Below are positions 8,300 through 16,203 of a DNA stretch of 38,096 nt, one piece after another. Each line of letters begins with the position of its first letter. Within the stretch, counting starts at the first letter, position 1. The notes below the pieces were generated by a model. The model worked only from the letters and a program-made list of their open reading frames with translations, was not told the DNA's origin and searched no databases. The translations under genes and the position numbers were made by a program. The stretch covers positions 1-38,096 of the forward strand of contig JAYVRA010000010.1 of the NCBI GenBank assembly GCA_043776635.1. Direction: 5' to 3'. The stretch is from JANMEX01 sp043776635 (GTDB taxonomy: Bacteria > Pseudomonadota > Alphaproteobacteria > Rhizobiales > Rhizobiaceae).

Positions 8300-8548
8300 T
8301 TACTTGCCGTGCAAATGATCCATTGCCATTGCGGCGTGCATACGGCAGCCTGCGATGTCACGTTTGCCCTTGGCGGCCATCGCCATCTCCAGTTCCTTGA
8401 CAGTCATTTCCATGGCATCGCCCTTCATCTTGCCTGCTTCTTCATGGATCATCATGAGATTGTGCTTGCTGCATTTTACGATTTCGGCATTTGCCGCACC
8501 AATGAACGAGAATGCGAATACTCCCGAAATAAGAAGTGATTTGATCAT
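8300..8548 (-). CDS. Small exported Met/His-rich protein of unknown function
   Basis: An 82-residue protein I do not recognise. A clear signal peptide ends at AANA (residue 21). The 61-residue mature part has 10 Met and 5 His, with two Cys (C26 and C68) that could form one disulfide. Met and His cluster as KHNLMMIH near the start and RMHAAMAMDHLH at the end, with a central acidic/Met segment. Such composition is seen in periplasmic copper- or silver-binding peptides, but metal binding here is inference. It stands alone, transcribed leftward towards moaA, with its own terminator. An SD-like GGGAGC precedes the ATG at 8548. Confidence 0.75.
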   Translation of the reverse strand: MIKSLLISGVFAFSFIGAANAEIVKCSKHNLMMIHEEAGKMKGDAMEMTVKELEMAMAAKGKRDIAGCRMHAAMAMDHLHGK

Positions 8549-8735
8549 GTTATGCTCCCATAAAGTTTACGGACATCATTGCCCTAACTCAAGATAGAAG
8601 AGTTCGCCTTTCACATGCAAAACACGAAACCGCGAAACACCGTTTCGTGATACTGCAACAGATTTTCGTCAGCGCAGTGTGATACTTCCCGTGAGGGCTT
8701 TTGCCGTGATAAAGGCAGACTAACAGGAGCTGTTT

Positions 8736-9758
8736 ATGTCTAAATTTACGATGTCGCGCAGTGTGGATGAGATCACCGGATCAAAGCGTTTACGCCGGAT
8801 GCGCAAAGCTGACTGGTCGCGGCGGCTGGTGCGCGAAACCCATCTGAGCGTTGATGATTTAATCTGGCCGATTTTCCTGATTGAGGGCGTGAATATCCGC
8901 GAGCCGATTTCTGCTATGCCGGGCGTGTTCCGGTTGTCCGTTGATGAGGCGGTGCGGGAGGCGGAACGTGCGGCCCAACTTGGCATTCCAGCGCTGGCGA
9001 CATTTCCGAATGTTGCTTTTGGAATTAAGGACGATACGGGTTCTGAAATTCTCAATCCGGACAATCTCATCAACCGTGCCACACGGGCGATTAAACAGGC
9101 TGTGCCGGAGATTGGTATTATTACAGACGTCGCGTTGGACCCTTTCACCAGCCACGGCCATGACGGCATTTTACGCGACGGTATTATCGTCAATGATGAG
9201 ACTGTGGCCCGGCTTGCCAGCGCTGCCGTGCTGCAAGCGGACGCCGGTGCGGATATTATCGCGCCATCGGATATGATGGACGGGCGCATCGGCGCTATCC
9301 GTGATGCGCTGGATGCGGCGGGACATCAGGGTGTGGCGATAATGTCTTATGCCGCGAAGTTCGCCTCCGCCTTCTATGGCCCCTACCGTGAGGCAGTTGG
9401 GACCAGCGGACTGCTTAAAGGTGACAAGAAGAGTTACTATCTCGACCCCGCCAACAGCGCGGATGCTTTGCGCGAGGCCGGACAGGATTTGGCGGAAGGC
9501 GCGGACATGCTGATGATCAAGCCCGGCCTGCCCTATTTAGACATTATCGCACGGGTTAAAGATGCGTTCGATGTACCGACATTTGCCTATCAAGTGTCAG
9601 GCGAATACTCGATGATTATGGCCGCTGCCGCCAACGGTTGGATTGATGGAGACAAGGCGATGATGGAATCGCTGCTGGCGTTCAAACGCGCAGGCTGTGA
9701 CGGGATTTTGACCTATTTCGCGCCACGGGTGGCAGCAATGTTGAGGGCGGGAGCATGA
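8736..9758 (+). CDS. hemB: Porphobilinogen synthase (delta-aminolevulinic acid dehydratase)
   Basis: Condenses two 5-aminolevulinate molecules to porphobilinogen for heme, siroheme and cobalamin synthesis; cytoplasmic. The protein is 340 residues. The two active-site lysines are K208 (AAKFASAFYGPYREA), and K262 (MIKPGLPYLD), which forms the Schiff base; YQVSGEYSM is also typical. The zinc-type cysteine cluster is replaced by DVALDPFTSHGHDG, the Mg-type arrangement common in alphaproteobacteria. ATG 8736 has AGGAG 8 bases upstream. The gene overlaps the next one through ATGA. Confidence 0.97.
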   Translation: MSKFTMSRSVDEITGSKRLRRMRKADWSRRLVRETHLSVDDLIWPIFLIEGVNIREPISAMPGVFRLSVDEAVREAERAAQLGIPALATFPNVAFGIKDDTGSEILNPDNLINRATRAIKQAVPEIGIITDVALDPFTSHGHDGILRDGIIVNDETVARLASAAVLQADAGADIIAPSDMMDGRIGAIRDALDAAGHQGVAIMSYAAKFASAFYGPYREAVGTSGLLKGDKKSYYLDPANSADALREAGQDLAEGADMLMIKPGLPYLDIIARVKDAFDVPTFAYQVSGEYSMIMAAAANGWIDGDKAMMESLLAFKRAGCDGILTYFAPRVAAMLRAGA

Positions 9759-10120
9759 TGGGAAACCAACGTTTATTTGTTGCCACCGGTGGCCTCCTCG
9801 GTGCGGCGGGTGTGGCGCTTTCGGCGGCGGCGGCGCATCGTGCGGGTGAGCCTAATTTGGGCGTTGCTGCTAATTTTATGATGTTACATGCGCCGGTGTT
9901 TTTGAGCGTTGGTTTGATTGGCGGTGGCAAGTTCCTGCGGCTGGCGGCGCTGGTGTTGCTGCTCGGTGTGGCACTTTTTGCCGGGGATTTGTTATTCCGG
10001 GTTTTCTTAGGCGACAGGTTATTTCCGTTTGCTGCGCCTACCGGCGGGGTATTGATGATTGCCGGCTGGCTTTTGGTTGCTGGATCGGCCTTTGTCAAAG
10101 CCGCGCCGGACAGGCTTTGA
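9755..10120 (+). CDS. DUF423 family small membrane protein
   Basis: A 121-residue protein with four hydrophobic segments, matching the DUF423 (YgdD-like) family: an N-terminal GGLLGAAGVALSAAAAH, a central FMMLHAPVFLSVGL, a phenylalanine-rich FAGDLLFRVFLGDRLFPF, and a C-terminal APTGGVLMIAGWLL. The function of the family is unknown. It overlaps the hemB stop by 4 bp (ATGA), so translation is probably coupled; a second ATG at 9758 is equally possible. Confidence 0.88.
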   Translation: MMGNQRLFVATGGLLGAAGVALSAAAAHRAGEPNLGVAANFMMLHAPVFLSVGLIGGGKFLRLAALVLLLGVALFAGDLLFRVFLGDRLFPFAAPTGGVLMIAGWLLVAGSAFVKAAPDRL

Positions 10121-10168
10121 CAGTTTGAGTTTTCGCGTTACTGATTGCTAAATTCGACGGGGGATTAA

Positions 10169-10504
10169 ATGGTCAATAACAATGAGCCTTCGGGCGCGTC
10201 CGAAAAAGTGCACATGGCGGCGGGGCTTTCGTTGCTCGGCGGGCTTGGACTGATTGTGCTGGCCCCCCTGCTCATCGCGCTTGGCATTGTTGTGATGCAA
10301 TGCTGGTGGTATTTCAACAATGACGCGTGGATGCCGCTTTCGATGATGGACGGGTTGGCAAAAATTATCGACACCAACTGGTTTATGATGCCAAATAACT
10401 GGCCCTCAGTAACCGCAACTGCCAAAGTCGCACTGGATACCGTGCCACTCAGTTTGTTTTTTATGGCAATTGGATTATTGTTAGTGAAGGTGGTGGACCG
10501 ATGA
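10169..10504 (+). CDS. Small membrane protein of unknown function
   Basis: A 111-residue protein with two or three hydrophobic segments: one long stretch at about residues 16-46 (AAGLSLLGGLGLIVLAPLLI onwards) and one at about 92-107 (PLSLFFMAIGLLLVKVV). Between them is a Trp-rich, probably periplasmic loop with NNWPS and WWYFNN. I recognise no named domain. Its place between hemB and an RDD gene matches a rhizobial arrangement in which a short membrane protein sits at this point. ATG 10169 has GGGGGA 5 bases before it. Confidence 0.7.
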   Translation: MVNNNEPSGASEKVHMAAGLSLLGGLGLIVLAPLLIALGIVVMQCWWYFNNDAWMPLSMMDGLAKIIDTNWFMMPNNWPSVTATAKVALDTVPLSLFFMAIGLLLVKVVDR

Positions 10505-10507
10505 GGT

Positions 10508-10921
10508 TCAGCCCTGCTCCCACTGATTGAACAGCGCGACGCCCGTTTCTTCGAAATCCCGCGCATTTCTTGTTACCAAAATAAAATTATGGACCACGGC
10601 CGTGGAGGCGATTAGCGCACCGGCATCACCACGGGAACCAAGCGCGGAGATTCTTCCCCATTCAATAGCTATCGCGTCATCAATGGCCAAGATTCTATTT
10701 TCATGCGCAATTTTAAGCTTGAAAAACCAAACTCTCGACGCCGAAGCTGCTACCGTATCTTTCCGCTTCAGCTGCGCAATTCCCCGGGTTGGTTGGCCAA
10801 GGGTTATCACACTTAAATAAGCCAACTAAGGGTCTATCGACCGCATCCAATTGACAACTTGCGGTATTTTTCGCCTGGCGTCGGAGACAATGTTTGTATC
10901 AAGAAGATACAACAAAAGCAT
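10508..10921 (-). pseudogene. VapC-family PIN-domain toxin, inactivated by an in-frame stop
   Basis: From ATG 10921 the frame encodes LLLYLLDTNIVSDARRKIP, the classic start of a FitB/VapC PIN-domain ribonuclease. A TAG follows at codon 32 (10828-10826), and then the same frame continues without a shift to 10508 through AYLSVITLG and FILVTRNARDFEETGV. Acidic active-site residues have also gone: the first Asp (D8 in LLDTN) is kept, the Glu expected in TLGEI is Gln (TLGQP), and the Asp usually found before LIA is Gly (GALIAS). This combination argues for long-standing loss of function rather than a single base error. The TTG at 10825 could restart a 105-residue fragment, but it would lack D8. 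Confidence 0.85.
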
Positions 10922-11107
10922 CCTGACGGCCCGGCGTCTTTGAACGCTGATTGACCATTTCAGCAAATTCATCGCTGAAAACCGGCCTGTCTAACAGGCT
11001 GTCGATTAAAGTTGGCATTTTTCACCATCAGCTTGTCGTAGTCATCAGCCGACAAAATTACCACCGCCCGCTGCACCAAATCTTTAGCGGAAATATCCTG
11101 TTTCACG
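10899..11107 (-). pseudogene. Phd/YefM-like antitoxin remnant upstream of the broken vapC
   Basis: Two reading frames together resemble the C-terminal half of a Phd-family antitoxin. One, up to about 11023, gives RAVVILSADDYDKLM, the usual strand and SADEY motif. The other, from 11017 to the stop at 10899, gives PTLIDSLLDRPVFSDEF and PGRQDAF, the usual toxin-wrapping tail. The switch falls at a run of five A on the minus strand (11018-11022). The stop lies 23 bp inside the vapC start, a normal layout for such pairs. No convincing antitoxin N-terminus was found upstream. The rest of the stretch to 11303 shows no gene. Confidence 0.5.
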
Positions 11108-11303
11108 CGATAAGAGCGGCCCAGGAAGCCTCGCTCGCGCCAACCGGATAGATTAAGAACCGTCTCGCGCAGGGTCTTGAGGGAGCGGCCCCGACAACTT
11201 TAATCCCGCCGCCATTATTTCCTATAATATTCATTTTCTTTCATCCCATTGCAAACACTCGTTTGCATATCCACGTAAAGCTGCATTGAATTGGAATTGA
11301 ATT

Positions 11304-11771
11304 ATGACAACTATCGATCATGAAATACTCACCCGGACTGCCCTCGATGACTATCGCAGTTTTGAAGGTGTCCGTTCACGACGCATGATGGCGGCGGTGA
11401 TTGATCTGGGCATCATTGCGCTGCTGTGTATTCCTGTGGCGTTAATGATTTTTGTGCTTGGCGTGGCGACGTTGGGTCTTGGCTTTTTACTGTATGGAAT
11501 CATGATTCCGGCTCTGGCGCTGACCTATTCCGGCTTAACGATGGGCAGCCGCGCGCAGGCGACATTGGGTATGCGGATTATGGATATTCACGTTGACCAA
11601 GTTGATGGAAAGCCGCTGGAATTTGTCACCGCTGCTGCTCACTCGTTTTTATTTTGGGCATGCAATGTTTTGCTGACGCCCTTTGTGCTGCTGGTAACTT
11701 TGTTCACAGACCGCAAACGCACGGTGCACGACATCCTGACCGGGACTATAGTACGCCGTGGTTCACTGTAG
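11304..11771 (+). CDS. RDD family membrane protein
   Basis: A 155-residue protein with an RDD-like domain: the opening SRRMMAAVIDLGII carries the Arg and Asp positions, membrane segments lie at about residues 29-75 and 112-135, and TDRKRTVHDILTGTIVRR is the typical end. The function of most RDD proteins is unknown; some contribute to Na+/H+ exchange or act as accessory membrane proteins. In rhizobial genomes a gene of this type sits between hemB and bpt; here a potassium block intervenes before bpt. It ends 3 bp from the convergent kup stop with no visible terminator between. Confidence 0.85.
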   Translation: MTTIDHEILTRTALDDYRSFEGVRSRRMMAAVIDLGIIALLCIPVALMIFVLGVATLGLGFLLYGIMIPALALTYSGLTMGSRAQATLGMRIMDIHVDQVDGKPLEFVTAAAHSFLFWACNVLLTPFVLLVTLFTDRKRTVHDILTGTIVRRGSL

Positions 11772-11774
11772 ATA

Positions 11775-13682
11775 TTAGATTGTAATCTGCGTCCCTATCT
11801 CGACCACGCGGCCAGTCGGTATGTGGAAATAGTCAGTTGCGTCGCTGGCATTGCGGGCCAGCATGATGAACAGGCGGTCTTGCCACATCGGCATATCACT
11901 CTTGGCAGACGGGCGCAGCGAGCGGCGCGAAACGAAGAACGAAGTTGACATAATATCAAACTTCCAGCCGCGCTGGCGGCAAAGGCCGAGCGCACGCGGA
12001 ACATTAGGTTCTTCCATATAGCCGAACATCATCGTCACTTTCATAAATCCGTCAGAAAGGCGCTCCATGGTGATGCGCTCGCAGTCGTTGACGCGCGGGG
12101 CGTCTGAAGTTTTCACCGTCAAGATCACGTTGGAATCATGCAGCACCTTATAATGCTTGAGCGAATGCATAAGCGAGACAGGCGCTGTTTCCGGATCTGA
12201 CGTTAAGAATACCGCCGTTCCCGGCACGCGCACGGGCGGCTTTTTTTCCAGAATTTCGATCATCTGCAACAAGGGTATATCCGTGCGGCGGGACTTTGCT
12301 GACAAGAGCGTTGTGCCGCGCACCCATGTATACATCACTAGCATTACGACGGCGGCGAACATGAGTGGCACATAACCGCCAGAGAGAATTTTCATCATAT
12401 TGGCTCCCAAAAAAACCATATCAATAACAAGGAACGGAAACATCAGCGTAGCGGCGGCCCACAGTGGCCAGCGCCAATATTTCCAGACAACGATGAAGGC
12501 GAGCACGCCTGTGACGACCATCGTGCCGGTGACAGAGATGCCGTATGCGGTGGCAAGGCTTGACGACGAGCCGAATAGCATGACTAAAATCAGCACACCA
12601 AACAGCAGCATGGCGTTGATCTGCGGCATATAGATTTGACCTTTTTGATCCACCGAGGTGTGGCGGATTTCCATGCGTGGCAGAATGCGCAATTGAATGG
12701 CTTGTTGGGTTAAAGAGAATGCGCCGGAGATAACCGCCTGGCTGGCGATAATGGTTGCGATGGTGGCGAGAATAACCATCGGCAGCAAGGCCCAATCCGG
12801 GTAGAGCAAAAAGAACGGGTTTTCGAGCGCAGCCGGATTGGCAATTACCAGTGCGCCTTGGCCGAGATAATTGATTGCAAGAGATGGGAAAACGATGAAC
12901 ATCCACGCAAATTGGATAGGCTTGCGGCCAAAGTGGCCAAGGTCGGCATAGAGCGCTTCCGCGCCAGTAACGGTCAAAAACACGGCGCCAAGGGCGACCA
13001 AGCCGATGACGCCGTGGCTTGAAAGGAAGACCACAGCATGGACCGGATTGAAGGCCATCAGTACGCCGGGGTGGTCAAATATATGTACAGCACCGCCGAT
13101 GGCCATCACCACGAACCATACAAACGTAAGCGGCCCGAACAGTTTGGATACGACACCGGTGCCTTGGCTTTGCACAAAGAACAGGCCGAAGATAATTGCA
13201 ATTGTCAGTGGTAATATATAGGGATCAAACGCAGTTGTGACGAGCTTCAGGCCTTCAACGGCCGACAAAACAGAGAGCGCAGGCGTAATGAGTGCATCGC
13301 CATAAAACAGGGCAGCGCCTGCCGCGCCACATAGAAATAAGAGTGGAATAGAGCGGCCTACAGCGCGGGAGGCCAGCGCATAAAGCGAGAGGATGCCGCC
13401 CTCGCCTTCATTATCAGCGCGTAGCAGAATGAACACATATTTAAGCGTGACGATTACGATGAGTGACCAGAGCATCAAGGACAGGATGCCAATGACACTG
13501 TCCGGGTTTACAACGCCGCCGCCGCTGGCTGCCAGCACACCTTCGCGAAGGGCATACAAAGGGCTTGTGCCGATGTCGCCATAAACGACGCCGACGGAGC
13601 CGATCATGAGTGTCCAAAACCCTGCGGAGTGGCTCTGAATGGCAGTTTTCGGGGGTGCTTCTTTCAGTTCAACTACGGCCAT
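11775..13682 (-). CDS. kup: Kup-type low-affinity K+:H+ symporter
   Basis: A 635-residue integral membrane protein of the KUP/HAK/KT family, importing K+ with H+. The N-terminal signature GVVYGDIGTSPLYALREG follows the first helix; about 12 membrane helices run to roughly residue 450, including GDALITPALSVLSAVEGL, and a C-terminal cytoplasmic domain ends in PTGRVVEIGTQITI. I start at ATG 13682 (MAVVELKEA), which has AAGGA upstream; the longer in-frame version would consist of translated promoter DNA. It is divergent from a kdpD/kdpE pair, and direct repeats in the shared 180-bp gap suggest regulation by that system. Confidence 0.95.
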   Translation of the reverse strand: MAVVELKEAPPKTAIQSHSAGFWTLMIGSVGVVYGDIGTSPLYALREGVLAASGGGVVNPDSVIGILSLMLWSLIVIVTLKYVFILLRADNEGEGGILSLYALASRAVGRSIPLLFLCGAAGAALFYGDALITPALSVLSAVEGLKLVTTAFDPYILPLTIAIIFGLFFVQSQGTGVVSKLFGPLTFVWFVVMAIGGAVHIFDHPGVLMAFNPVHAVVFLSSHGVIGLVALGAVFLTVTGAEALYADLGHFGRKPIQFAWMFIVFPSLAINYLGQGALVIANPAALENPFFLLYPDWALLPMVILATIATIIASQAVISGAFSLTQQAIQLRILPRMEIRHTSVDQKGQIYMPQINAMLLFGVLILVMLFGSSSSLATAYGISVTGTMVVTGVLAFIVVWKYWRWPLWAAATLMFPFLVIDMVFLGANMMKILSGGYVPLMFAAVVMLVMYTWVRGTTLLSAKSRRTDIPLLQMIEILEKKPPVRVPGTAVFLTSDPETAPVSLMHSLKHYKVLHDSNVILTVKTSDAPRVNDCERITMERLSDGFMKVTMMFGYMEEPNVPRALGLCRQRGWKFDIMSTSFFVSRRSLRPSAKSDMPMWQDRLFIMLARNASDATDYFHIPTGRVVEIGTQITI

Positions 13683-13738
13683 ATAACTATTTGTCCTTAA
13701 GGTGAAAATAATTTGTGCAGTACAGTAAGGCGCCCGGA

Positions 13739-13793
13739 TGCATAAGGAAGCGAGGTCGAATTTCAACTTACACATAAGGATTACATAAGGATT
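13739..13793. promoter_or_regulatory. CATAAGGA direct repeats and candidate kup promoter
   Basis: The octamer CATAAGGA occurs three times in the kup-kdpD gap (13741-13748, 13773-13780, 13784-13791). The last two lie in a perfect tandem 11-mer, acataaggatt (13772-13782 and 13783-13793), one helical turn apart, as expected for an OmpR-family dimer. On the minus strand the tandem pair sits just upstream of a possible -35 (TTGAAA, complement at 13761-13766) with a 16-bp spacer to TATGCA (complement at 13739-13744), ahead of kup. The promoter assignment is weak; the repeats themselves are plain. Confidence 0.5.
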
Positions 13794-13862
13794 GGCGCTT
13801 ATTGATTAGTTTTTGCCGCGCAGTGCTTGCAAGCCATGCGGTTTGCGCGGCTATTGTCAGCG

Positions 13863-15410
13863 ATGGACGTGTTTGAAAACCCGACTGATGAATTTGAACC
13901 GACAGTACCAAACTGGGTGCTGGCGGTACTTGTTGTGCCAATTGCAATCCTCATTTCGGCATTGCTCGAACGCTGGATTGGTATACGCGGCGTGGCGCTG
14001 GTGTTTATGGCTGCGGTTGTCGGGAGTGCTTCGTTTTCGGGCTTACGGGCCGGAATACTAAGCGCAGTGTGCGCGTTTTTATCATTGAATTATTTTTTCA
14101 TTGAGCCGCGCTATACTTTCGCCATAGCCGAGCAGCAAGAGTTTTTCTCGCTTGGTGTTTTTCTGGTGGTTGCCGGCATTTCGGGAACCATGGCAGGACA
14201 ATTGCGCGAGCAGCTAAGCCGCGCCAGACGCCGTGCGTTTATGCTTTCCACTTTGTCAGAATTTTCACAGCTTTTGTCTGCGGCTAAAACTGAACCGGAT
14301 GTTCTTGCGGCACTGGTCAACCAGGCATCAAAGGCGGTGCAAGGCCCGGCGGCGTTGGTGCGCAACATTTCCGCTATGCCAACAATGGAATATGCCGCGC
14401 AGCCATCGCTTGAGCCGGACGAAGTAGAACTAAACTTGGCTGAAAAAGCATTTCGTACCAACCAAGATATGACCGCCAGTGTTCCAGGTTGGCCAAGCGC
14501 CCGCTTTGAATATCGCTTTATTGACAAAAACGTTCTACCGGATTGCTTGCTTGCCTTAGCTCCATTTGGCGGCAATCGTGCCGCATCATATGATGCCGAG
14601 GGCACACTCCATACATTGATGGAACAGGCAGCGCTGACAGTGGAGCGCATCCGGCTTTCTGGCGCTAAAGACACTGCGGATGCGAGCGCCAAGGAAGAGC
14701 GTTTGCGCTCAACTTTACTGTCCTCAGTCAGCCATGATTTGCGCACACCGCTTGCGTCCATATTAGGTTCCGTGACCAGCCTGCGAGAGTTCGGCTCCAG
14801 GATGCCGAAGGCGGCGCAGCGCGAATTGCTTGCCGGCATTGAAAATGAAACACGGCGGCTCTCGCAGCTTGTGGCCAATCTTTTGAACATGACCAAGCTG
14901 CAATCCGGCTTGCAAATCCGGGCTGACGCGGTTGAGCCAATTGCTGCTGTAAAGGAAAGTATTGCGGCCATTCAGCTTGGTTTTCCAAAACGGAAATATG
15001 ATCTGAAACCTGATGGTGCGGTTGATTCATTTTCCGGGGACCGGGTGCTGTTCTCACAAGCCATCTTCAATTTGCTTGAAAATGCCACCAAGTTTTCACC
15101 CGCTAAAAGTGTGGTTACGATCAAAATCAACATGGTTGCGAGAGATATTGAAGTGCGGATTATTGACCATGGCGTTGGCATATCTTCTGCCGATCGCGCC
15201 CTACTGTTCGACAAATTCTACAGCGGCACGCCAAGTCTTTCGGGGCAGAGCGGTGCAGGGCTCGGGTTGGCAATCGTCAAGGGCGCGATTGAATCGATGG
15301 GTGGCAGCATTAAGATTGCAGAGCAAACAGTGAGCAACACTGGAACCACAATGGTTCTTCGCCTGCCTGCAATCGGCGCAGTGGCGTCGGCTGGCGGGGT
15401 ATCAAAATGA
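13863..15410 (+). CDS. Short KdpD-like sensor histidine kinase
   Basis: A 515-residue kinase matching the C-terminal half of KdpD: a DUF4118-type four-helix membrane domain (about residues 15-115, with LSLNYFFIEPRYTF), a GAF-like linker, a HisKA domain with phospho-acceptor H291 in SVSHDLRTPLAS, and an ATPase domain with FNLLENATKFSP, DHGVGIS and GAGLGLAIVKG. The cytoplasmic KdpD and universal-stress-type domains that make up the first ~400 residues of the usual ~900-residue protein are absent. No kdpFABC genes are present. The start is uncertain (ATG 13863, ATG 13836 or TTG 13827), none with a good SD. The stop overlaps kdpE by ATGA. Confidence 0.88.
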   Translation: MDVFENPTDEFEPTVPNWVLAVLVVPIAILISALLERWIGIRGVALVFMAAVVGSASFSGLRAGILSAVCAFLSLNYFFIEPRYTFAIAEQQEFFSLGVFLVVAGISGTMAGQLREQLSRARRRAFMLSTLSEFSQLLSAAKTEPDVLAALVNQASKAVQGPAALVRNISAMPTMEYAAQPSLEPDEVELNLAEKAFRTNQDMTASVPGWPSARFEYRFIDKNVLPDCLLALAPFGGNRAASYDAEGTLHTLMEQAALTVERIRLSGAKDTADASAKEERLRSTLLSSVSHDLRTPLASILGSVTSLREFGSRMPKAAQRELLAGIENETRRLSQLVANLLNMTKLQSGLQIRADAVEPIAAVKESIAAIQLGFPKRKYDLKPDGAVDSFSGDRVLFSQAIFNLLENATKFSPAKSVVTIKINMVARDIEVRIIDHGVGISSADRALLFDKFYSGTPSLSGQSGAGLGLAIVKGAIESMGGSIKIAEQTVSNTGTTMVLRLPAIGAVASAGGVSK

Positions 15411-16108
15411 GCCGCCTTAAGTGCATTCTCATCATTGATGACGAGCCCCAAATCCGCACTTTTTTGAAGCACGGACTGGAGGCTGCGGGTTATGAGACGT
15501 TAAGCGCCGCTGACGGGACTGACGGCCTGCGTCAGGCTTCAGCACTCATACCTGATCTTATTATTCTCGACCTTGGTCTGCCGGATATGGATGGCAAGGC
15601 GGTAATATCAAAGCTGCGACACTGGAGCCGTGTGCCTCTAATCATTCTCTCCGCGCGTGATGACGAGCGCGAAAAAATTGAGGTGTTGGACCTTGGTGCT
15701 AACGATTATGTGGGAAAGCCGTTTGGCATCGGCGAGCTTTTGGCGCGTATTCGCGTGGCCCTCAGGCAGGACCAAAAAAGTGAGGGTCCAGTCTCGTCGC
15801 AAACTGTCTTTGTCGCCGGTCCAATCTCATTGGATATTGCAAAACATCGCGTGACGCGCCTTGATGATCTCATCAGATTAACACCTAAGGAGTTCGAACT
15901 CTTGACGTTACTGCTGCAAAATAAGGGCAAAGTCATGACCCTGCGGCAATTACTGACTACCGTTTGGGGGCCTGCTCATGCGCAAGATGCGCAGTATTTG
16001 AGGGTCTTCGTCGGCCAGCTACGGCGGAAATTGGAGATTAATACGTCTGATCCTCAAATCATCATCAGCGAGCCAGGGGTGGGATATTTCATTCGAGACG
16101 AAGTTTAG
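15407..16108 (+). CDS. kdpE: KdpE-like response regulator, OmpR family
   Basis: A 233-residue two-domain regulator. The receiver domain has acidic residues in IIDDEPQ, phospho-acceptor D55 in IILDLGLPDMDG, and K104 in VGKPFG. The C-terminal winged helix contains LTPKEFELLTLLLQNKGKV and ends in IISEPGVGYFIRDE, typical of KdpE. It is translationally coupled to the upstream kinase. In E. coli, KdpE activates kdpFABC; here that operon is missing from the window and the divergent gene is kup, so kup is the obvious candidate target. This is inferred from position and the tandem repeats. Confidence 0.9.
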   Translation: MSRLKCILIIDDEPQIRTFLKHGLEAAGYETLSAADGTDGLRQASALIPDLIILDLGLPDMDGKAVISKLRHWSRVPLIILSARDDEREKIEVLDLGANDYVGKPFGIGELLARIRVALRQDQKSEGPVSSQTVFVAGPISLDIAKHRVTRLDDLIRLTPKEFELLTLLLQNKGKVMTLRQLLTTVWGPAHAQDAQYLRVFVGQLRRKLEINTSDPQIIISEPGVGYFIRDEV

Positions 16109-16203
16109 GTCGTCAATTTGCACTATTCATCGCCCATTTTGAATATTGACTTGAATTTTGGCGCATTCGCGTAAACAGTTGATAATCGAAATTTTGGCGA
16201 GCC

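Noticed and set aside
10951..11151. Plus-strand open frame opposite the antitoxin remnant
   Set aside because: It is the complement of Phd-like sequence and has no motif of its own.
13683..13775. 31-residue N-terminal extension of Kup
   Set aside because: Consists of translated intergenic repeats; ATG 13682 has a good SD and matches the family start.
16109..16203. Possible small RNA between kdpE and bpt
   Set aside because: No stable hairpin plus T-run, and only 95 bp; ordinary spacer with a likely bpt promoter.
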